Below are positions 8,841 to 17,446 of a stretch of DNA of 64,000 nucleotides, piece by piece. A program made the position numbers and the translations under genes. Source of the stretch: JAEWWD01 sp964440115 (lineage in GTDB: Bacteria; Bacillota; Clostridia; Christensenellales; CAG-138); NCBI GenBank assembly GCA_964440115.1, contig CAYTPV010000003.1:372001-436000 (forward strand), given 5' to 3'. The notes beneath the pieces were generated by a model, which saw only the letters and a program-made list of their open reading frames with translations, did not search any database and had not been told where the DNA came from. Positions within the stretch are counted from its first letter, which is position 1, and every line of letters starts with the position of its first letter.

Positions 8841-10390
8841 AAAAGCTCACGCATCAGTTCTGGGCGAAAGCTGTCGCCGTATTTCTGTTTACAATACTGA
8901 CTCTTGCCACGCTGTTCAGCTTTGGCGCCATGCTGGCCGGGATCTCCTTTGCGCGGGGGGACATGATGAACACAGAGTATTGGATGCGCAATATCGGATA
9001 CACCGCGAGCATCATGACGGGATGGGTGGTTGCGGCGGCGCTTTTGTGCACCATACTCGCTATCTCGCTGTTTGTGTTCCTGCTTTCATCGGCGGGCAAG
9101 CGCAAAGACAGTGAGGAGCTTACGCTTTCCCGGCTGGACCGCGTTCCGTTTGATCTGCTTGTCGCTCTTGCCCTCGTCGCTTATATCCCTCTGTTCGCAG
9201 GAATGCGTGGGATAAGCGATCTGAGCTTTACGGCACTGGTACTGCTGCCCGCCGGCGCGCTGTTTGCGGCGATGATACTCCTTGCACTGATGCTGTGCAT
9301 GACATTGGCGGTGCGCATCAAAGCAGGCACGCTGTGGCGCAATAACGTGATCGCGTACATACTCGTTTTTCTGTGGCGCTTATTTCGCGGCCTGTTCCGC
9401 AATATCACGCTGTTGTATAAAACAATACTCGTCTATATGGCGTTCGGACTGCTTTGCATGTGGCTGTATTCGGCGGCCAATCATGACGGTGCTGCCACAC
9501 TGCTGTTTCTGCTTGTGACAGCGGCCATGCTCTTTGCACTGTGCTTTGCCGCGCTGCAGATGCAGAAGCTGCAGGAAGGGGCCAAGGCGCTCGCGGCGGG
9601 AAACCTTGCGCACCGCATCGATACGAGAGGTATGCACATGGATATCAAAGCGCACGCGGACGCGTTGAACGGCATCGGTGACGGCATGCGCATTGCGGTG
9701 GACGAGCGCATGAAAAGCGAGCGCATGAAAACGGATCTCATTGCCAATGTATCGCACGATTTGAAAACGCCGCTGACTTCCATTGTCAATTATATCGATC
9801 TGCTGGAAAAGGAAGAGCTTGCAAATGAGACGGCCAAGGGCTATGTAGAAGTGTTATCGCGGCAGGCGCAGCGGCTTAAGAAGCTCACAACAGATATTGT
9901 GGACGCTTCCAAAGCGTCAAGCGGAGCCATCAGCGTAACGCTTTCGGCCACCGACGCGCGGGAGATACTGCATCAGGGGCTTGCGGAATACGCCGAAAAG
10001 TTCTCTATGGCACAGATCACGCCCGTCGTCCGCATTGCGGACGGTCTGCCTTCCATACTCGCGGACGGCAGGCTGAGCTGGCGGGTGCTCGACAATCTGT
10101 TCAACAACGCCTGCAAATATGCACTGCCCGGCACGCGGCTGTACTGTGATGCTGCCGTGCAGAACGGGCGTGTGGCGCTGACCATCAAAAACATATCACG
10201 TGAGCCAATCGGCGTACCCGCTGCGGAGCTTACGGAACGCTTTGTGCGGGGAGACGCATCCCGAACGAGCGAAGGCAGCGGACTGGGGCTTTCCATTGCC
10301 AAGAGCCTGATGGAACTGCAGAAGGGCGAGCTTACTCTGGAAGCGGATGGAGATTTGTTCAAAGCTTCGTTGTATTTCACAGCGGCATAA
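8837..10390 (+). CDS. Membrane sensor histidine kinase
   Basis: 517 aa starting at the ATG that overlaps the regulator stop (ATGA). About six hydrophobic segments in the first ~240 residues, then a HAMP-like linker (LQEGAKALAAGNLAHRIDTR), the H box with phospho-His (LIANVSHDLKTPLTSIVNYI) and an ATPase domain with N box (RVLDNLFNNACKYA) and G box (EGSGLGLSIAKSLM). VanS-like. The multi-pass N-terminus with no large outer loop suggests a membrane or membrane-partner signal. No target operon is adjacent. Confidence 0.94.
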   Translation: MKKLTHQFWAKAVAVFLFTILTLATLFSFGAMLAGISFARGDMMNTEYWMRNIGYTASIMTGWVVAAALLCTILAISLFVFLLSSAGKRKDSEELTLSRLDRVPFDLLVALALVAYIPLFAGMRGISDLSFTALVLLPAGALFAAMILLALMLCMTLAVRIKAGTLWRNNVIAYILVFLWRLFRGLFRNITLLYKTILVYMAFGLLCMWLYSAANHDGAATLLFLLVTAAMLFALCFAALQMQKLQEGAKALAAGNLAHRIDTRGMHMDIKAHADALNGIGDGMRIAVDERMKSERMKTDLIANVSHDLKTPLTSIVNYIDLLEKEELANETAKGYVEVLSRQAQRLKKLTTDIVDASKASSGAISVTLSATDAREILHQGLAEYAEKFSMAQITPVVRIADGLPSILADGRLSWRVLDNLFNNACKYALPGTRLYCDAAVQNGRVALTIKNISREPIGVPAAELTERFVRGDASRTSEGSGLGLSIAKSLMELQKGELTLEADGDLFKASLYFTAA

Positions 10391-10423
10391 GCTTTGCTAG
10401 CTACTACATTACATATTGTTCTC

Positions 10424-10591
10424 AAGGTATCGCCACCTGCGGCGGCGACGAATGATTATTTTATTTAATAGCGGGAGGGCTTCGCCCCCCGCGCCCCCTG
10501 AACACAGACGCTCCTGAGGAAGGGGGTTGGGGAAACGCAGTTTCCCCAAAGTATAAGAATAATCGTCGGCGCTTTAAAGCGCCGATACCTT
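10424..10591. repeat. REPIN/MITE-like element with inverted REP ends (family 2, copy A)
   Basis: The left end (10424-10460) starts AAGGTATCGCC and runs through a hairpin to GGCGACGA..ATTATT. The right end (10557-10591) is its reverse complement with changes: read on the minus strand it starts AAGGTATCGGCGC and ends GCGCCGACGATTATTC. Between them are a GGGAGGGCTTCGCCCCCC block and a GGGGAAACGCAGTTTCCCC hairpin. It occupies the gap between the kinase and the MarR-GNAT gene. A single related end recurs at 36030. Confidence 0.8.
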
Positions 10592-10665
10592 AAAAACCCA
10601 AGCGCGTTTATTGACACAATGAAGCGAGGCGCTTTAGCGCCCCGCTTTTTGCACAAATAGGTAAA

Positions 10666-11583
10666 CTACAGTTCCAGATCCCAGCGCTCTTCCACCACGG
10701 GCGCGCCCCATTCATCGTTTTTATGCGTATCGGTAATTGCAAACCCATAGCTTGCGTAGAGATACCGCGCGGCATCGAGCTGATCGCAGGTCCACAGGAA
10801 TACATGCCTGTATTGCTTTTTGCGGCAGAATTCAATGGCCATGTCCATCAGCCTGCGGCCAGCGCCTAAGCCCCGCGCGGCCGATTCCACAAAGAAGAAC
10901 CGTAATCGCGCCGTATCATCGCCGGTATGCGTGATGGCAATGCAGCCCGCGGGCACGCCGTTCGCCTCAAGTATGAGAACGCAGTCCTTCTGTTCATCGA
11001 ACTGCGCCACCAGCTTTTGTACGCCGTCCCTCACATAGCCTTTCCAGATATCCGAGGTGAACCCGTATTCCGTTTCGTACAGCCGGATCTGGCCGGATAT
11101 GATAAAATCGACGTCCTCCTGCCGGAACGGACGAATGACGCATGCGGCAGCAGCCTGCGACAGTCGCTTTTGAATGGTCTGCATGGCGGCATGGACTTCC
11201 CTGCACTGTGCGTCAGAAAGCGGCGCAAGCAACCGGTCGATCTGCTCGCTGGATTTTGCGCTCAGTTCGCGCATGACTTGCTGGCCTTTATCGCTCAGCG
11301 TAATGGTATACGCCCTGCTGTCGTCCTTGGATACTTCTTTTTGTATCAGGCCCTTCTTTTCAAACCCGGACAGCATTCTGCTCATATAGCTTTTATCGAT
11401 GCTCAGCTTGGCGCACAGCGCGTTTGCTGTAGTGATACCTGTCTCGTTCAGTTCAAAGAGTATCCGTGCCTCGGTCAGCGAGTACTCGGATTGCAGGATG
11501 TGCCTATCGAGCAGGCCCAGTATATTCGTATAGAACCTGTTGAACCCGCGGATATCGCTGATCATATCGGCTTTTGTGCCCAT
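10666..11583 (-). CDS. MarR-family regulator fused to GNAT acetyltransferase
   Basis: 305 aa. Residues 1-140 are a MarR winged helix (YSLTEARILFELNETGITTA, LSIDKSYMSRMLSGFEKKGL, SRAYTITLSDKG). Residues ~155-305 are a GNAT domain with acetyl-CoA loop LRFFFVESAARGLGAGRRLM. GGAGG sits just before the ATG at 11583. The fusion is a known family of unknown substrate. Its promoter carries two matching palindromes (11601-11654), so it is almost certainly autorepressed. Confidence 0.92.
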   Translation of the reverse strand: MGTKADMISDIRGFNRFYTNILGLLDRHILQSEYSLTEARILFELNETGITTANALCAKLSIDKSYMSRMLSGFEKKGLIQKEVSKDDSRAYTITLSDKGQQVMRELSAKSSEQIDRLLAPLSDAQCREVHAAMQTIQKRLSQAAAACVIRPFRQEDVDFIISGQIRLYETEYGFTSDIWKGYVRDGVQKLVAQFDEQKDCVLILEANGVPAGCIAITHTGDDTARLRFFFVESAARGLGAGRRLMDMAIEFCRKKQYRHVFLWTCDQLDAARYLYASYGFAITDTHKNDEWGAPVVEERWDLEL

Positions 11584-11600
11584 GATAATTCCTCCAAATT

Positions 11601-11654
11601 AGTAGACTTCGTCAACTGATTCAGTTATAAGGTATATCGTGGACTTTGTCAACT
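11601..11654 (-). promoter_or_regulatory. Autoregulated promoter with two MarR-type operators
   Basis: Minus strand: -35 TTGACA (11647-11652), 17-bp spacer, -10 TATAAC (11624-11629). Two matching boxes, GTTGACAAAGTCCAC (11640-11654) and GTTGACGAAGTCTAC (11601-11615), have the form GTnGAC-NNN-GTCnAC. One covers the -35, the other lies about 10 nt after the start of transcription, so binding at either would block the polymerase. Confidence 0.88.
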
Positions 11655-11660
11655 ATCATC

Positions 11661-11685
11661 ATAAAAAGAGCGGCTGCGGCCGCTC
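11661..11685 (-). terminator. Terminator of the BlaI/BlaR1-like operon
   Basis: Minus-strand stem GAGCGGC / GCCGCTC with a 4-nt loop, followed by five T. It lies about 115 bp beyond the peptidase stop and backs onto the MarR promoter. Confidence 0.75.
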
Positions 11686-11801
11686 AGGATACTTATTCAA
11701 CTTTTTTATGAAGCAGGTGCAATCGTCTTTAGCGGTTCGGCAGCTGCTTCGGCTGCAGCTTCGGTGGAAGAAGCCGCCACAGAAGCCGATGTGTTCAGCG
11801 C

Positions 11802-13316
11802 CTATCTTACGGGCGCGGCAGTCGGCAGTTCAATTGCGGACGGCCTTGCCGCAGCCTCGCCCTGCGTTGCGTCCACGGGGGCAGGAACAGCCGCAGGAGT
11901 GGGTTCAAAGGGATTGGGGGTGGGGATTACGATATCCGGGAACTCCGGCGTACCGAACAAAACAAGCTTGTTATACAGATCCTCCAACATGTACGTCCAC
12001 ATGCCGTCATCGCCCCACTGCAGACAGGGTTTCCCATCCTGCAGAAATACGTGATACACTTTTCCCTGAGGCAATCCTTCGGCGGAGGGGCTGTCATTGC
12101 GGTAAATATCGATGCGGTCCGGGTATGCGTTCATATCCAAGGCAGGCCACGCGGCGGAACGGATCATATGATCGAATATGACGGTGTCGATAAAGTATTT
12201 GTTTTCTTCCGTATCGAAGGAAACGATGCGGTCGATGGCGCCGCCTTTATAAAACACGACCGCATCTGTATTTTCCGGTAAGGTGGGGACAGGGGATGCT
12301 GCTGTTGTGGCGGCCGGTTGCGGCGTTTTCAGCGGCTCCAGATACACTTGCCCGGGGTTCTGTGTACCCGGCGCTATTCCCTGTTTGGAGGGAGGATTCA
12401 AAAGCAGCAGCGCACCAGCGGCGCATACGGCGACTACGCCGACCGCCACCGCCCAGAACGCGGGCCTTTTATAATCGAGTATGCTCTTGATGCGCGCTTT
12501 GGTGGAGCTTTGCCCGAAGGCCAGTGCCCCGCGCAGGCCACGGCCCGCTGACAACGAAAGCAGCGTTTTCGAATATGCCTGCCGGATATCTCCGCCCGCG
12601 TGTTGTACGGCGCTTTCGTCGCAGGCAAGCTCCATATCCCGCACGAACAGCAGATACATCAACCACGCAAGCGGATTGAACCAATGCAGCGCAAGGGTTA
12701 CAAAAAACAGCGGCTGCAGCAGATAATCGCGCCGCCGGATATGCGCCTGCTCGTGCAGCAGCACATGCGCGCGGCTTTCTTCGGATATCCCCGCAGGCAG
12801 GTAGATCATTGGGTGAATGATTCCCGATACAAATGCCGTGGGAATGTGATCGCTTTCATATACGCCCGGCTGCAGGAGCGTGGCAAAGCGCAGATGATGG
12901 CGTAGCCGGAAAGAAGATACGAGCGCGTATACCAAAAACACAGCCACGCCGATCAGCCATACCCAGCCCAGCGCCCACAGCAATATCTGTGCGGGGTTGG
13001 CGGAAGCCGCAGGCGAAGCGGCAAGGCTGCCGGTGATCGCCGGGTTTACGGTTGAATTGAGTGTGGGTATGCCCGTATGGATCTGCGGAGTCTGTGTCGT
13101 AAGGAATTCCGCCGGAATGGGCTCCGTGCCGGGCAGCAGCGCGATGGCGCTTTGTATGGAAACAGGGCAAAGAAAACGGAACAACGGCAGCATCCACAGC
13201 GCGCAGTTCAGCCATCGCGGCGCTTTGCGCAGCAATAGACGCAGCGGCAATATGGCAAGTGCCACGAGCGCGCCGGTATAGCTCATATTGAGCAGCACGC
13301 GGAATATCCGCTCCAT
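11802..13316 (-). CDS. M56 (BlaR1-type) membrane metallopeptidase
   Basis: 504 aa. Several N-terminal membrane helices, and the zinc motif HEXXH as HVLLHEQAHIRRRDYL, with a downstream ELACDESAVQ acidic motif typical of M56. A further membrane helix (AVAVGVVAVCAAGALLLL) is followed by ~180 residues that do not look like a penicillin-binding sensor domain. TAATG overlap with the BlaI-type repressor start/stop shows coupling. Such pairs relay a cell-wall signal by cleaving the repressor. No beta-lactamase is nearby, so the ligand is unknown. Confidence 0.88.
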   Translation of the reverse strand: MERIFRVLLNMSYTGALVALAILPLRLLLRKAPRWLNCALWMLPLFRFLCPVSIQSAIALLPGTEPIPAEFLTTQTPQIHTGIPTLNSTVNPAITGSLAASPAASANPAQILLWALGWVWLIGVAVFLVYALVSSFRLRHHLRFATLLQPGVYESDHIPTAFVSGIIHPMIYLPAGISEESRAHVLLHEQAHIRRRDYLLQPLFFVTLALHWFNPLAWLMYLLFVRDMELACDESAVQHAGGDIRQAYSKTLLSLSAGRGLRGALAFGQSSTKARIKSILDYKRPAFWAVAVGVVAVCAAGALLLLNPPSKQGIAPGTQNPGQVYLEPLKTPQPAATTAASPVPTLPENTDAVVFYKGGAIDRIVSFDTEENKYFIDTVIFDHMIRSAAWPALDMNAYPDRIDIYRNDSPSAEGLPQGKVYHVFLQDGKPCLQWGDDGMWTYMLEDLYNKLVLFGTPEFPDIVIPTPNPFEPTPAAVPAPVDATQGEAAARPSAIELPTAAPVR

Positions 13317-13672
13317 TAATCCCTCGCCTCCTCGATCATGCGATGAAGATCCTCAATTTCGTTCTGACTCAGCCTGCGATCACGTAAATACGCAGCCACA
13401 AACGCAGGCATGGAACCGGAGAAGCTTTTATCGATGAGATCGCTGCTTTCGCGGCATAAATATTCCTCGCGGGAAACGAGCGACGACACGGTCGCATCCT
13501 CGTTTTTCGCAAATCCGCGCTCGACCAACCGGCGCAGCATATTGTAGGTGGTGGATTTTTTCCAGCCCAAGGCTTGAAGCGTCAACTTGGTAAGTTCAGT
13601 GGAATTGACGGGTTCGGCATCCCAGATAATGTCCATAAAGCGGCGCTCCGCGTCGAAAAGCCTTTCTGCCAT
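13316..13672 (-). CDS. BlaI/MecI/CopY-family repressor
   Basis: 118 aa. Winged-helix pattern of the family: ERRFMDIIWDAEPVNSTEL, GWKKSTTYNMLRRLVERGFA, then the cleavage/dimer region. CAGGAGG precedes the ATG at 13672. It is the first gene of a two-gene operon with the M56 peptidase. Regulation of itself through the TTAAAC-type dyads upstream is likely. Confidence 0.93.
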   Translation of the reverse strand: MAERLFDAERRFMDIIWDAEPVNSTELTKLTLQALGWKKSTTYNMLRRLVERGFAKNEDATVSSLVSREEYLCRESSDLIDKSFSGSMPAFVAAYLRDRRLSQNEIEDLHRMIEEARD

Positions 13673-13697
13673 ACAATCCTCCTGCTGGTTTATTGCA

Positions 13698-13729
13698 TTA
13701 AACCTTAGCGCTAGTTTAACACGTTAAAC
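13698..13729 (-). promoter_or_regulatory. Candidate BlaI-type operator
   Basis: GTTTAACACGTTAAAC (13714-13729) is a 16-bp dyad with 7-bp arms; an overlapping TTAAAC-N10-GTTTAA spans 13698-13719. Both lie 25-60 bp before the repressor start. The family usually binds TACA/TGTA-type dyads, so the site is inferred from position and symmetry. Confidence 0.5.
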
Positions 13730-13784
13730 CTCTTAGCACAAGAGTAAACTTGTACTTATTTTTGGAAAATGAATTGATCGATAC

Positions 13785-13818
13785 AAGAAAACCGCCCAAG
13801 GCAGCAGGCCCCGGGCGG
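13785..13818 (-). terminator. Terminator of the 240-aa membrane protein gene
   Basis: Minus strand CCGCCC (13813-13818) pairs with GGGCGG (13792-13797), with a GC-rich interior, followed by TTTTCTT. Confidence 0.6.
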
Positions 13819-13841
13819 CGATATCTTTGAGTTACCCGACA

Positions 13842-14564
13842 TTATTTGTGTGCGTTGATTGCTGCGGCGGCTTGCCATGCCGCATCTTCCCGCCCTTCGG
13901 GGATGAGGATATCAAACGTGTCAGTAAATCGAATAGTGCCGCCATACCGCGCTTTTAACGTGCTTTTATAAGTCACCGTCAGGTACGGTGTGCCGTCAAT
14001 CTGCTGTATCTTTGCCATGATCGCTGTTAAATTCGCCCTTTCGTTGACGACGGGGCGCGTATTGGCAAGCACAAGGAAGTCTCTGCCTATCAAAGACCTG
14101 CACGGGTACTGCAATATGAGGCCCTTTTCATACGCCGTGTATATCCACAGCACGATATAGGGAAGTACTGCGGGCGCAAGCAGAACAAACAACTGCCACA
14201 GCGGAATAGCGGGATTACCCTGATGCACGACATCAATGAATATGCCGCCGCAGACGGCGAGGCATATACAGATGAGCAGCGCGTAGCCCCTGCGCTTTTT
14301 CATATTCTTTTTGGGCAGCACGGTGGCAAGCAGATCCGCTTCATGAAAGGTATACGTGAATTCCACGATGGGTTCGCCGGTCGTTATGCGGCTGATTCGC
14401 TGTTTGCGCACAAAGAACGCCGGGTAAAGTACAGCATCAAACAGCAGCAGACTTAGCCCCATGCCCCATACGAATTCCGCTTTGAGCACGAACCCTATTG
14501 CCGTCACCGCCGCGAAGAATACGAGAAGTATCAGGAATACGGGCAACACTGTATACTTTTTCAT
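13842..14564 (-). CDS. Four-helix membrane protein with C-terminal soluble domain (YcxB-like)
   Basis: 240 aa. Two helices at the N-terminus (VFLILLVFFAAVTAIGFVL; MGLSLLLFDAVLYPAFFV), a soluble segment, two more helices (YALLICICLAVCGGIFIDVV; LFVLLAPAVLPYIVLWIY), then a ~80-residue beta-rich tail (YLTVTYKSTLK, DTFDILIPEGRE). The tail shares the IPEG end and overall plan with the product at 16889-17446, suggesting paralogues. No function assigned. Confidence 0.75.
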   Translation of the reverse strand: MKKYTVLPVFLILLVFFAAVTAIGFVLKAEFVWGMGLSLLLFDAVLYPAFFVRKQRISRITTGEPIVEFTYTFHEADLLATVLPKKNMKKRRGYALLICICLAVCGGIFIDVVHQGNPAIPLWQLFVLLAPAVLPYIVLWIYTAYEKGLILQYPCRSLIGRDFLVLANTRPVVNERANLTAIMAKIQQIDGTPYLTVTYKSTLKARYGGTIRFTDTFDILIPEGREDAAWQAAAAINAHK

Positions 14565-14788
14565 GCGAACAGCCCCCGGTAAACGACTTCACCATACGTA
14601 TCGGTATAATTTGTAAATTATTGAGCCGTTCCCATTCTGTACAGCCGGTATTAGAATAAAATCTATAGGTATGAAGTATACGTACACATTTTTCTTTTAT
14701 TGGATGGATTTTGTATTTCCGTCACTCCTGCCCATCGGGTATAATACTGCTTAGAGACGACCCCAATATTGTCCGCCGGAGGCCGTAT

Positions 14789-15244
14789 ATGGCAAAACCC
14801 GAGGATGGGCTTGGCACGAGCGCGCTGCTTAACCGCCTGTTTGAATCGCCGGATATCGCGGCGTTTTTGCAGGACGGCGCGCATATCGCTAAGCCGCCGC
14901 AGTTTCACACATTTATCTCCGAACTGTGCAGCCAAGCGGGACAGGTTCCCGAGCAGATCATCCGCCGCGCAGCTATCGACCGGACCTACGGGCACCAGCT
15001 TTTCAACGGCACGCGCCGCCCTTCGCGTGATAAGGTGCTGCAGCTCGCGTTCGGCTTCGGATTGACGGTAGATGAGACGCAGGAGCTGCTGCGTATTGCG
15101 CAGAAAACCGCGCTGTACCCGCGCATACGGCGGGATGCGGTGATACTGTATTGTCTCAACCGCGGCCTGAGTGTGCTCGAAACGCAGAGCACGCTGCAGG
15201 CGCTAGGTGAGACAATGCTCGGAGGGGACGACCGCAATGGATGA
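14789..15244 (+). CDS. Helix-turn-helix (XRE-like) protein paired with a kinase
   Basis: 151 aa. A lambda-repressor-like HTH spans about residues 35-100 (FISELCSQAGQVPEQIIRRA, DRTYGHQLFNGTRRPSRDKV, LQLAFGFGLTVDETQELL). GGAGG before the ATG at 14789 sets the start. It overlaps the kinase gene by 8 nt, so the two are made together. The HTH protein may be the kinase substrate or its output regulator; that is inference from coupling. Confidence 0.82.
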   Translation: MAKPEDGLGTSALLNRLFESPDIAAFLQDGAHIAKPPQFHTFISELCSQAGQVPEQIIRRAAIDRTYGHQLFNGTRRPSRDKVLQLAFGFGLTVDETQELLRIAQKTALYPRIRRDAVILYCLNRGLSVLETQSTLQALGETMLGGDDRNG

Positions 15245-16868
15245 CGCGCTCATCAGAGAGTTTCTCACACAGTTCGACGACAGCCGCTTTCCGGCCGGAT
15301 TTTTACGCGATTACGAGGCCATGGAATGCCTCGCGTTCCACGACGGTACGGAAACGCTGCTTGCAAAGCAGCGCACAACGGGGAAGCTGCGCGTTGCCAA
15401 ATGCTATTCCGATAAATCCCTCCTATCCCGCTGCGGCGAGGCTGCGCTTTTAAAAAGCCTATCCCACCCCGGCCTGCCCGCCTTCATCGGGGAATATGAA
15501 AACAACGATATGGTTTGCGTGGTGCGTGAATATATCGAGGGCCAAACGCTTGATATGTTTGCCGCACATCAGAAAAGACTTTCACAGGAACAGTGCGCCG
15601 ATATTCTTACCAAACTGTGCGATATCCTTACCTATCTGCATACGCGCACGCCGCCCGTTATCCACCGCGATATCAAGCCGCAGAATATTGTAATCGCGCA
15701 GGACGGAAGTATCAAACTCATCGATTTCGGCATTTCTCGCGTGTTTGATGAAACGGCAGATACGGATACCGTATGCTTTGGCACACGCAAGTTTGCAGCA
15801 CCCGAACAATACGGTTTTTCGCAGACGGATGCACGTGCGGATATCTTTTCCGCAGGCGTGCTGCTGTGCTTTTTGCTTACTGGCGAAACGGACACCGCCG
15901 CCGCGCTTGATAAAATAAAAAATCCGCGTTTGCGGAGCATTGTAAAACGCAGCACTGCGTTCGCGCCCGCGCAGCGGTATAAAAGCGCGGCGCAAATGAA
16001 AGCAGCTCTTACTCACGCCGACGGACACATCCAACAACGCCTGTTGCGGGCTGCGGGCGTATTGTCGGTCTGTCTGCTGTTCTTTTGTGTGGGATTCTAT
16101 GTGGGTCGCTATACGAAGGCATCCCCCGCGATTTTTCAACCTGCAGGCGTGCGGTTTTGGGAACCTCTCGCGGAGCAATCCGTGCGGCTAGCTCTAAAAA
16201 AATCTGATGATATGCCCATTACGGAGCAGGATTTGCTCAACACAACGGAAGTGTTCATTTACGGCGATCATGCCGCAGCCGACCAAGCGCAATTTCGCGC
16301 GTTCGCCGACAGCATGGTGAACAAGGACGGCACGGTGCAAAACGGCGGCATGCACACGCTGGAGGACCTTGTAAAACTGAAAAACCTGCGCACCGCGTAT
16401 ATAGCGCTGCAGGATATCGACGATATCTCCCCGCTTGCGGCGCTGCCACTGTTGGAATACGCGGATATCCGGCATAATCCCGTTGCGGATATTTCGCCGC
16501 TTGCAAAATCACCAAAGCTTGAAACCCTCTGCGTGTTCGGCACGCAGGTTTCGGATTTTTCATCGCTCGCCGCCTGCCCGGCGCTTCGGGTGATCGACGC
16601 GGGCGGCACGCCCGTCACATCCATGACGGCGTTTGCGGGCTTAACGAACCTCAGAGAATTGTACCTGAGAAAGACGGCGATTTCTTCACTTGAGGGCATC
16701 GAGGAACTGACGCATATGCAAACCATAGCGCTTGGTTCCATTACAAATGATGACCTGACGCCGCTTCTAAAGCTTTCCTCGCTCAAACAGGTGCAGCTCC
16801 CCGAAGAGTTGCGCGGCGCTGCACAACAGCAGTTAAAGGACGCGCCGTTTGAGATCAATTTTTATTAA
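15237..16868 (+). CDS. Membrane Ser/Thr protein kinase with extracellular leucine-rich repeats
   Basis: 543 aa. Kinase domain (residues ~25-265): VAK with Lys55, HRDIKPQN with Asp145, DFG at 163-165, and APEQYG at 188-193, all catalytic residues present. One membrane helix at 271-292. The outer ~250 residues carry internalin-like leucine-rich repeats (LVKLKNLRTAYIALQDIDDI, SPLAALPLLEYADIRHNPVA, FAGLTNLRELYLRKTAISSL). Most bacterial receptor kinases carry PASTA domains instead. Ligand unknown; the LRR face suggests a protein or peptide. GGAGGGG lies 10 nt before the ATG at 15237. Confidence 0.92.
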   Translation: MDDALIREFLTQFDDSRFPAGFLRDYEAMECLAFHDGTETLLAKQRTTGKLRVAKCYSDKSLLSRCGEAALLKSLSHPGLPAFIGEYENNDMVCVVREYIEGQTLDMFAAHQKRLSQEQCADILTKLCDILTYLHTRTPPVIHRDIKPQNIVIAQDGSIKLIDFGISRVFDETADTDTVCFGTRKFAAPEQYGFSQTDARADIFSAGVLLCFLLTGETDTAAALDKIKNPRLRSIVKRSTAFAPAQRYKSAAQMKAALTHADGHIQQRLLRAAGVLSVCLLFFCVGFYVGRYTKASPAIFQPAGVRFWEPLAEQSVRLALKKSDDMPITEQDLLNTTEVFIYGDHAAADQAQFRAFADSMVNKDGTVQNGGMHTLEDLVKLKNLRTAYIALQDIDDISPLAALPLLEYADIRHNPVADISPLAKSPKLETLCVFGTQVSDFSSLAACPALRVIDAGGTPVTSMTAFAGLTNLRELYLRKTAISSLEGIEELTHMQTIALGSITNDDLTPLLKLSSLKQVQLPEELRGAAQQQLKDAPFEINFY

Positions 16869-16888
16869 TACACAACACGTTTCGGGGG

Positions 16889-17446
16889 CTACTGCGCTGC
16901 GGACTGCGCGGCATTGGAATAGTACTCGCGCAGCTGTTCAGCTTGCGCGAACTTCCCTTCCGGAATGGGAATATTGACTACGCTCTTATGTCTGAGACCT
17001 GACCTGCTGCCGGGTACGGTATACTGGATGGAAAGCGCAGGCGTCTCTTCGTCGAATATGATCTGTGCGCCCTTGATGACGCAGTCATATGAACGCATGC
17101 AGTACGGCCTGCCCGCATAAAATATGCCCTTTCTGCCAAACAGCGCGGGGATGGGCTTTCCTCCGTTTTCCTGATAAGAGTCAGGCGAATTCCATTCGGC
17201 CAGCAGCTCGGACGGATCGCAAAGCGTCAGCAGCAGCTTTTTGCGCCTTGCATATATGCCGAACGTCACGAAGGAAACGATAGCCATCACCATCGAAAAA
17301 AATGCTAGCGCCATGCCGCCTTCAAATTCAATGAGTCCTTCGGCAATAAACGGCAGTACCATCAGCAGCAGAAATACAGGCGTGAGTATGCCCCATACGA
17401 TAGACGCCCGCCGTTCAGACTGTACTTTCTGCGATAATGTCTTCAT
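16889..17446 (-). CDS. Small membrane protein, last gene of the ABC operon
   Basis: 185 aa from the ATG at 17446, which has GGGGGAAG just upstream. Two membrane helices (IVWGILTPVFLLLMVLPFIA; MALAFFSMVMAIVSFVTFGI) are followed by a soluble domain ending SVVNIPIPEGKFAQAEQLRE. Start lies inside the preceding permease gene (32-nt overlap). It looks like a reduced relative of the protein at 13842-14564. Convergent with the kinase gene, with only 20 bp between stops. Confidence 0.75.
   Translation of the reverse strand: MKTLSQKVQSERRASIVWGILTPVFLLLMVLPFIAEGLIEFEGGMALAFFSMVMAIVSFVTFGIYARRKKLLLTLCDPSELLAEWNSPDSYQENGGKPIPALFGRKGIFYAGRPYCMRSYDCVIKGAQIIFDEETPALSIQYTVPGSRSGLRHKSVVNIPIPEGKFAQAEQLREYYSNAAQSAAQ

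Noticed and set aside
11802..13672. BlaI/BlaR1 pair as a beta-lactam resistance locus
   Set aside because: No beta-lactamase or PBP sensor domain is visible; only the regulatory pair can be supported.
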